Of a stretch of DNA of 64,000 bases, positions 59,885-64,000 are shown piece by piece. How positions within the stretch are numbered: the first letter of the stretch is position 1; the number at the start of each line of letters is the position of its first letter. The notes beneath the pieces are model-generated. The model did no database searches. It was not told where the DNA came from and saw nothing but the letters and a program-made list of their open reading frames with translations. The stretch spans positions 1 through 64,000 of the forward strand of contig NZ_SSOM01000042.1 of NCBI RefSeq assembly GCF_029871235.1. Reading direction: 5' to 3'. Both the position numbers and the translations under genes were made by a program. The stretch comes from Pseudomonas sp. BN411 (GTDB taxonomy: Bacteria > Pseudomonadota > Gammaproteobacteria > Pseudomonadales > Pseudomonadaceae).

Positions 59885-61366
59885 TTACTCGAACCAGTGG
59901 GCTCGGGCGGCCATGATCAGCTTGCCGGCACGCTCTTCGTCCATGCCGTCGATGTCGAGCAGGTCATCAATCGACTGCTCGGCTAGGTCTTCGCGGTTAA
60001 TAACGCCACGTACGGCGAGTTCAACAGCCAGATCCTTGTCCATGCCTTCCAGAGAAAGCAGGTCTTCGGCAGGCTGGGCATCCGCCAGCTTCTCTTCGGT
60101 CGCGATGGCCTTGGTCAGCAGGCGGTCCTTCGCACGAGCACGCAGCTCGTTGACGATGTCCTCGTCGAAGCCGTCGATGCTGAGCATTTCTTCCATGGGT
60201 ACGTAGGCGATTTCTTCCAGGCTGGTGAAACCTTCTTCCACCAGTACCTGAGCCAGCTCTTCGTCCACTTCCAGTTCTTCGACGAAGGCACGCAGGATGT
60301 CGCCGGTTTCGGCTTGCTGCTTGGCCTGGATGTCCGCTTCGGTCATCACGTTCAGGGTCCAGCCGGTAAGCTGGCTGGCCAGGCGCACGTTCTGGCCACC
60401 ACGACCAATGGCCTGGGCCAGGTTGTCTTCGGCAACGGCGATGTCCATTGCATGGGCATCTTCGTCGACGATGATCGCCACCACTTCGGCCGGAGCCATG
60501 GCGTTGATCACGAACTGCGCAGGGTTGTCGTCCCACAGGACGATATCGACGCGCTCGCCACCCAGTTCGCCGGATACGGCCTGGACACGGGAACCGCGCA
60601 TGCCGATGCAGGCGCCCTGCGGGTCAATACGTTTGTCCTTGGAGCGCACGGCAATCTTGGCGCGGGAACCCGGATCACGGGAGGCAGCCATTACTTCGAT
60701 CAGCTCTTCGGCGATTTCCGGCACTTCGATGCGGAACAGTTCGATCAGCATCTGCGGCGCGGTGCGCGACAGGATCAGCTGCGGGCCGCGGTTCTCGGTG
60801 CGGATTTCCTTCAGCAGAGCACGTACGCGGGCGCCAACACGGAAAGTCTCGCGGGCGATGATGTCCTCGCGGGCCAGCAGCGCTTCGGCGTTGTTGCCGA
60901 GGTCGACGATCACGTTATCGCGGGTGACCTTCTTCACGGTGCCGGAAATGATGTCGCCCAGTTTCTCGCGGTAGGCTTCGACAACCTGAGCGCGCTCGGC
61001 TTCGCGCACTTTCTGCACGATGACCTGCTTGGCGGTCTGGGCTGCGATGCGACCGAACTCGATGGACTCGATCTTCTCTTCGATGATGTCGCCGATCTTG
61101 GCTTTCTCATCGCGCTCCTGGGCCTGATCCAGGGTCAGCTGGATAGCCGGGTCCTCGAAATCAGTTTCCTCGACCACAGCCCAGCGACGGTAGGTGTCGT
61201 AGTTACCGCTCTGACGATTGATCGACACACGCAGGTCGACCTCGTCCTCGTAACGCTTCTTGGTAGCGGTGGCCAGGGCCAGCTCCAGCGCCTCGAAAAT
61301 CACGCCGGCCGGTACACCTTTTTCGTTGGATACCGACTCAACAACCAGCAGTACTTCTTTGCTCAT
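59885..61366 (-). CDS. nusA: Transcription termination/antitermination factor NusA
   Basis: 493 residues. N-terminal RNA polymerase-binding domain (about 1-130), S1 domain (about 135-200), two KH domains (about 200-345) and two C-terminal acidic helix-hairpin-helix repeats ending in AARAHWFE. It controls pausing, termination and rRNA antitermination. The ATG at [10 protein letters not shown] is the family start; the longer frame is unsupported. It lies 18 bp upstream of infB and follows rimP. Confidence 0.97.
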   Translation of the reverse strand: MSKEVLLVVESVSNEKGVPAGVIFEALELALATATKKRYEDEVDLRVSINRQSGNYDTYRRWAVVEETDFEDPAIQLTLDQAQERDEKAKIGDIIEEKIESIEFGRIAAQTAKQVIVQKVREAERAQVVEAYREKLGDIISGTVKKVTRDNVIVDLGNNAEALLAREDIIARETFRVGARVRALLKEIRTENRGPQLILSRTAPQMLIELFRIEVPEIAEELIEVMAASRDPGSRAKIAVRSKDKRIDPQGACIGMRGSRVQAVSGELGGERVDIVLWDDNPAQFVINAMAPAEVVAIIVDEDAHAMDIAVAEDNLAQAIGRGGQNVRLASQLTGWTLNVMTEADIQAKQQAETGDILRAFVEELEVDEELAQVLVEEGFTSLEEIAYVPMEEMLSIDGFDEDIVNELRARAKDRLLTKAIATEEKLADAQPAEDLLSLEGMDKDLAVELAVRGVINREDLAEQSIDDLLDIDGMDEERAGKLIMAARAHWFE

Positions 61367-61413
61367 CGTACGCCTCGCCTTTCGCAATCCATTGGATCCG
61401 CGGGATCCGCGTC

Positions 61414-61872
61414 TCAGTCAAAACGGGGAATGATGTTGGCCTTGTCGATCAGTTCGATCGGCAGGAGGAACTCGCGGTCTTCGATGAGAACCACCACGTC
61501 CTGCTCCTCCACCCCGCGGAGAAGCCCCTGAAAATTGCGTCGACCTTCAAAGGGCGAACGCAGCTTGATCTTGACCAGTTCACCAGCGTGGGCCGCAAAC
61601 TGTTCTAGGGTGAACAGCGGACGATCCATACCTGGCGACGATACTTCGAGGGTGTACTCGCTGCTGATCGGGTCCTCGACATCGAGCACGCCGCTGATTT
61701 GACGGCTGACTTTCTCGCAGTCGTCTACCAGGATGCCGTTTTCGTGATCGATATAGATCCGCAGCAGTGAATGCCGCCCTTGAGACAGGAACTCGATGCC
61801 CCAGCACTGATAACCGAGCGCTTCGACTACCGGGGCCAACAAGGCCTGCAACTGTTCTAGCTTGCTCGACAC
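61414..61872 (-). CDS. rimP: Ribosome maturation factor RimP, GTG start
   Basis: 152 residues. It is needed for 30S subunit maturation. Conserved elements are the [11 protein letters not shown] segment, [33 protein letters not shown] and [11 protein letters not shown]. The start is GTG at 61872 (MSSKLEQLQ) with GAGAGG upstream. It heads the rimP-nusA-infB operon. Two terminator hairpins lie between it and the tRNA-fMet gene. Confidence 0.94.
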   Translation of the reverse strand: MSSKLEQLQALLAPVVEALGYQCWGIEFLSQGRHSLLRIYIDHENGILVDDCEKVSRQISGVLDVEDPISSEYTLEVSSPGMDRPLFTLEQFAAHAGELVKIKLRSPFEGRRNFQGLLRGVEEQDVVVLIEDREFLLPIELIDKANIIPRFD

Positions 61873-61904
61873 CTGATCGCCTCTCGCATGCTGTGCAAAT
61901 AAAA

Positions 61905-61923
61905 AATGGGCGAAACGCCCATC
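61905..61923 (-). terminator. Terminator-like hairpin just upstream of rimP
   Basis: The stem ATGGGCG/CGCCCAT with a 3-base loop is followed on the minus strand by TTTTTTATT. It lies only about 33 bp before the rimP start and after the tRNA terminator, so it may act as an attenuator of the rimP-nusA-infB mRNA. Confidence 0.7.
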
Positions 61924-61973
61924 CCTTCAAACCACCTGATCATTGATCGGAGGCCAACTGTCCAGCTAGCAAA

Positions 61974-61993
61974 AAGCCCCTAAAAAGGGGCTT
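61974..61993 (-). terminator. Terminator of the tRNA-Leu/tRNA-fMet transcript
   Basis: The stem AAGCCCC/GGGGCTT with a short T-rich loop and a T-tract on the minus strand lies about 10 bp after the 3' CCA of tRNA-fMet. Confidence 0.8.
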
Positions 61994-62002
61994 CGCGACT
62001 AC

Positions 62003-62079
<77 letters not shown>

Positions 62080-62095
62080 TCAAAGCTGGTGCGAG

Positions 62096-62124
62096 ATTAT
62101 ACGGCCAGCACCTTGCATGGTCAA
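62096..62124 (-). promoter_or_regulatory. Sigma-70 promoter of tRNA-fMet
   Basis: On the minus strand, -35 TTGACC (62119-62124) and a perfect -10 TATAAT (62096-62101) lie 17 bp apart, just upstream of the tRNA-fMet gene. Confidence 0.85.
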
Positions 62125-62135
62125 CCGAACATCCC

Positions 62136-62165
62136 GCGAAGAAGAAAGCCCGCATCTCTGCGGGC
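62136..62165 (-). terminator. Terminator after tRNA-Leu
   Basis: The stem GCCCGCA/TGCGGGC with a 4-base loop and TTTCTTC on the minus strand lies after the tRNA-Leu 3' end and before the tRNA-fMet promoter. Confidence 0.65.
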
Positions 62166-62176
62166 CTCTCTTTATA

Positions 62177-62262
62177 TGGTACCGAGGAGGGGACTCGAAC
62201 CCCTACAGCCTATGGCCACTACCACCTCAAGGTAGCGTGTCTACCAATTCCACCACCTCGGC
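62177..62262 (-). tRNA. tRNA-Leu (GAG anticodon)
   Basis: 86 nt with encoded CCA. A class II tRNA with a long variable arm; the minus strand begins GCCGAGGTGG and the anticodon loop CTTGAGG gives GAG, which reads CUU and CUC codons. It begins 10 bp after the secG stop, so it is probably part of the secG transcript. The E. coli counterpart is leuU in the same place. Confidence 0.97.
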
Positions 62263-62272
62263 AAAACTTGCC

Positions 62273-62656
62273 TTACTTCTGCTCCGGAGCCTGAGGCACG
62301 TCACCCGACTGGGTGGCTGGCTTCTGCTCTTCGAGCACCGGCACATCGTCAGCTGCCGGTTTGGCGGGTTGAACTTCGAGAGCCGCCGGATCCGGCAGGC
62401 CTACGTTGCTCAGCGCCTCAGCCTTTTCTTTAGCAAAGAACGCTAAACCCAGACTGGTAATGAAAAAAACCGCTGCGAGTATACCAGTAAAGCGACTCAG
62501 AAAGGTAGCGGAACCTTGGCTTCCGAAAACGGTTGCCGAAGCACCAGAACCGAACGAGGCACCAGCATCTGCGCCTTTGCCCTGCTGAACCAGCACCAGG
62601 CCTACAACACCCAGAGCGACCAGCAAGTGCACCACAATAACGACAGTTTCCAGCAT
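62273..62656 (-). CDS. secG: Preprotein translocase subunit SecG
   Basis: 127 residues. Two membrane helices (about 2-22 and 50-72) with the conserved [28 protein letters not shown] loop between them. The C-terminal tail is Pro/Gln/Glu-rich and longer than in E. coli. It is a SecYEG channel partner. The ATG at [10 protein letters not shown] is the family start; an open extension upstream would overlap tpiA. Confidence 0.95.
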   Translation of the reverse strand: MLETVVIVVHLLVALGVVGLVLVQQGKGADAGASFGSGASATVFGSQGSATFLSRFTGILAAVFFITSLGLAFFAKEKAEALSNVGLPDPAALEVQPAKPAADDVPVLEEQKPATQSGDVPQAPEQK

Positions 62657-62660
62657 CTTG

Positions 62661-63416
62661 TCAGCTTCCTGCGGCGCGACAGATCGCACCGAACTCATCC
62701 GCATTCAGGGAGGCACCACCAACGAGCCCCCCATCGATATCCGGCATGCCGAACAAGTCGGCCGCACTGGCCGCCTTCACACTGCCGCCGTACAGAATCC
62801 GTACACCGCGAGCAACTTCGGCATTTTCCGCCGCCAGCTGCGAGCGAATCGCCGCATGAACCTCTTGCGCCTGTTGCGGCGAGGCCGTCAGCCCCGTACC
62901 TATCGCCCAAACCGGCTCATAGGCTATTACCGCCCGCGCAAACGCGCCCACACCAAGCTCTTCGATCACGCTACCCAGCTGACGCCCGACAACCTCAAGC
63001 GTCTTGCCAGCTTCGCGCTGCTCCCGGGTCTCTCCGACGCACAGCACCGGAACCAGACCACAGGATTGAGCAGCAGCGAACTTGCGACTCACGACTTCGT
63101 CGCTCTCGCCCAGAATCAGGCGACGCTCCGAATGACCGACCAGAACCAGGTTGCAACCCACGTCTGCCAACTGGCTTGCCGCGATCTCTCCGGTGAGGGC
63201 TCCCTGCACCGGCTCTACCGCACAATTCTGCGCACCCACGACAATCGACTTGCCGTCCAGGCCTTGAATGACCTGATTGATGTACAGACAGGGCGGCATC
63301 ACCGCGACTTCGACGCCAGCAGGCAAGGCCAATTGGCGCAAGCCTTTGATCAGCTCTGCGACGCTGGCGCGGGTACCGTGCATTTTCCAGTTACCGGCTA
63401 CCAGAGGTCGGCGCAT
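62661..63416 (-). CDS. tpiA: Triosephosphate isomerase
   Basis: 251 residues. It interconverts dihydroxyacetone phosphate and glyceraldehyde 3-phosphate. Catalytic elements NWKMHG (Lys), VGHSERR (His) and [11 protein letters not shown] (Glu) are present. It lies between glmM and secG, 4 bp from secG, matching the gammaproteobacterial order. Confidence 0.97.
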   Translation of the reverse strand: MRRPLVAGNWKMHGTRASVAELIKGLRQLALPAGVEVAVMPPCLYINQVIQGLDGKSIVVGAQNCAVEPVQGALTGEIAASQLADVGCNLVLVGHSERRLILGESDEVVSRKFAAAQSCGLVPVLCVGETREQREAGKTLEVVGRQLGSVIEELGVGAFARAVIAYEPVWAIGTGLTASPQQAQEVHAAIRSQLAAENAEVARGVRILYGGSVKAASAADLFGMPDIDGGLVGGASLNADEFGAICRAAGS

Positions 63417-63481
63417 GCTTTATCTCGTCGATCAAAGTGGGCGCAGATGTTACCCAAGAGATTTCCAACTAGCAAGAGAAA

Positions 63482-64000
63482 TCAAGCACATACCTCAGTC
63501 ACGACTTTCGCCAGCTCTTCGGCATAGCCGCGCACCAGCTTTTCGTCGTCGCCTTCGACCATCACTCGCACAAGTGGCTCGGTGCCGGACTTGCGCAGCA
63601 GGACGCGACCGCGACCGGCCATCTTCTCAGTAACACGGGCGCATGCGTCCTGTACCGCCGGGTGCTTGACCGGATCAACACCGTTGCCGGCATAGCGCAC
63701 ATTGATCAGGACCTGCGGGCACTTGCGCATGCCCTGGCGCGCTTCTGCCAGAGACTGGCCGCTTCGTTGCAGCGCGAGCAACACCTGCAAGGCGGAGACG
63801 ATGGCATCACCAGTGGTGGTGAAGTGACTGCAAACGATATGGCCGGAGTTTTCGCCGCCCAGGGTCCACCCGTTGGCCTGAAGCTCACTCATCACGTAGC
63901 GGTCACCGACCTTCGCACGAATGAATGGAATGCCGAGGTCCTTCAGTGCCAACTCCATACCGAGATTGCTCATCAGGGTACCGACCACACCACCCTGCAG
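63482..64000 (-). CDS. glmM: Phosphoglucosamine mutase, C-terminal part only (5' end beyond window)
   Basis: About 173 codons of the C-terminus are present; the frame is open at the window edge, reading ...[14 protein letters not shown]. It converts glucosamine-6-phosphate to glucosamine-1-phosphate for cell wall and LPS precursors. Visible motifs are [16 protein letters not shown] (sugar-specificity loop) and the phosphate-binding [15 protein letters not shown] near the C-terminus. The catalytic phosphoserine domain lies outside. It is the most upstream gene of the cluster seen here. Confidence 0.95.
   Translation of the reverse strand: MQGGVVGTLMSNLGMELALKDLGIPFIRAKVGDRYVMSELQANGWTLGGENSGHIVCSHFTTTGDAIVSALQVLLALQRSGQSLAEARQGMRKCPQVLINVRYAGNGVDPVKHPAVQDACARVTEKMAGRGRVLLRKSGTEPLVRVMVEGDDEKLVRGYAEELAKVVTEVCA

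Overview
The window is a continuous stretch of chromosomal core genome from a Pseudomonas species. The evidence is high-GC coding, gene order that follows the Pseudomonas aeruginosa segment from msrQ to glmM, and genus hallmarks: the sRNA PrrF next to the phu haem locus, CbrA/CbrB followed by the sRNA CrcZ, IlvI with a GTG start, and CbpA. It is unlikely to be P. aeruginosa itself. Only one PrrF copy is visible, a tonB gene sits inside the phu locus, and a GlxA/PfpI pair and an acetyl-CoA acetyltransferase/methyltransferase pair break the order I remember from that species. Species assignment is inference.

Layout. 1-262: two tandem leftward promoters that look like rrn P1/P2. 263-7204: periplasmic methionine sulfoxide repair (msrQP), phosphatidylserine synthase, and branched-chain amino acid synthesis (ilvC with divergent ilvY; ilvIH behind a long structured leader). 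7614-14703: small secreted and lipoprotein genes, PBP1B (mrcB), a fused phosphotransferase/P-loop kinase-like protein, a TfoX C-terminal-domain protein and the cAMP-binding protein CbpA. 14758-22950: iron and haem block, with Fur-controlled PrrF, phuWVUTS, tonB and the divergent receptor gene phuR. 23038-26823: Rieske protein, SfsA, aminotransferase, DksA, GluQRS. 26885-32045: carbon/nitrogen control by a small membrane ORF, CbrA, CbrB and CrcZ. 32133-37995: pcnB-folK, panBCD, pgi. 38115-45650: GlxA-type regulator with a divergent secreted PfpI protein, acsB, an MpaB-like oxygenase, acetyl-CoA acetyltransferase and an RlmI-like methyltransferase. 45742-53188: envelope proteins (DUF748, three tandem DUF2845 paralogues, rhomboid, BON protein, and a zinc-finger/membrane/TPR-like protein). 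53278-64000: the conserved leftward translation and RNA-processing cluster glmM-tpiA-secG-tRNA-Leu-tRNA-fMet-rimP-nusA-infB-rbfA-truB-rpsO-pnp; glmM is cut by the window end.

How parts work together. Fur should repress both prrF and the phu/tonB genes, so iron sparing and haem uptake are induced together. CbrB should activate crcZ from a sigma-54 promoter, and CrcZ sequesters Hfq/Crc to relieve carbon catabolite repression. The right-hand cluster carries promoters and terminators around the tRNA genes that could set the supply of rimP-nusA-infB mRNA.

I see no phage, insertion sequence, CRISPR array, toxin-antitoxin module or defence island, and no convincing new multi-gene system. The items most worth a second look are the ilvI leader, the tonB insertion in phu, the GlxA/PfpI pair, the DUF748 plus triple-DUF2845 cluster, the CrcZ promoter architecture, and the zinc-finger/TPR-like membrane protein.
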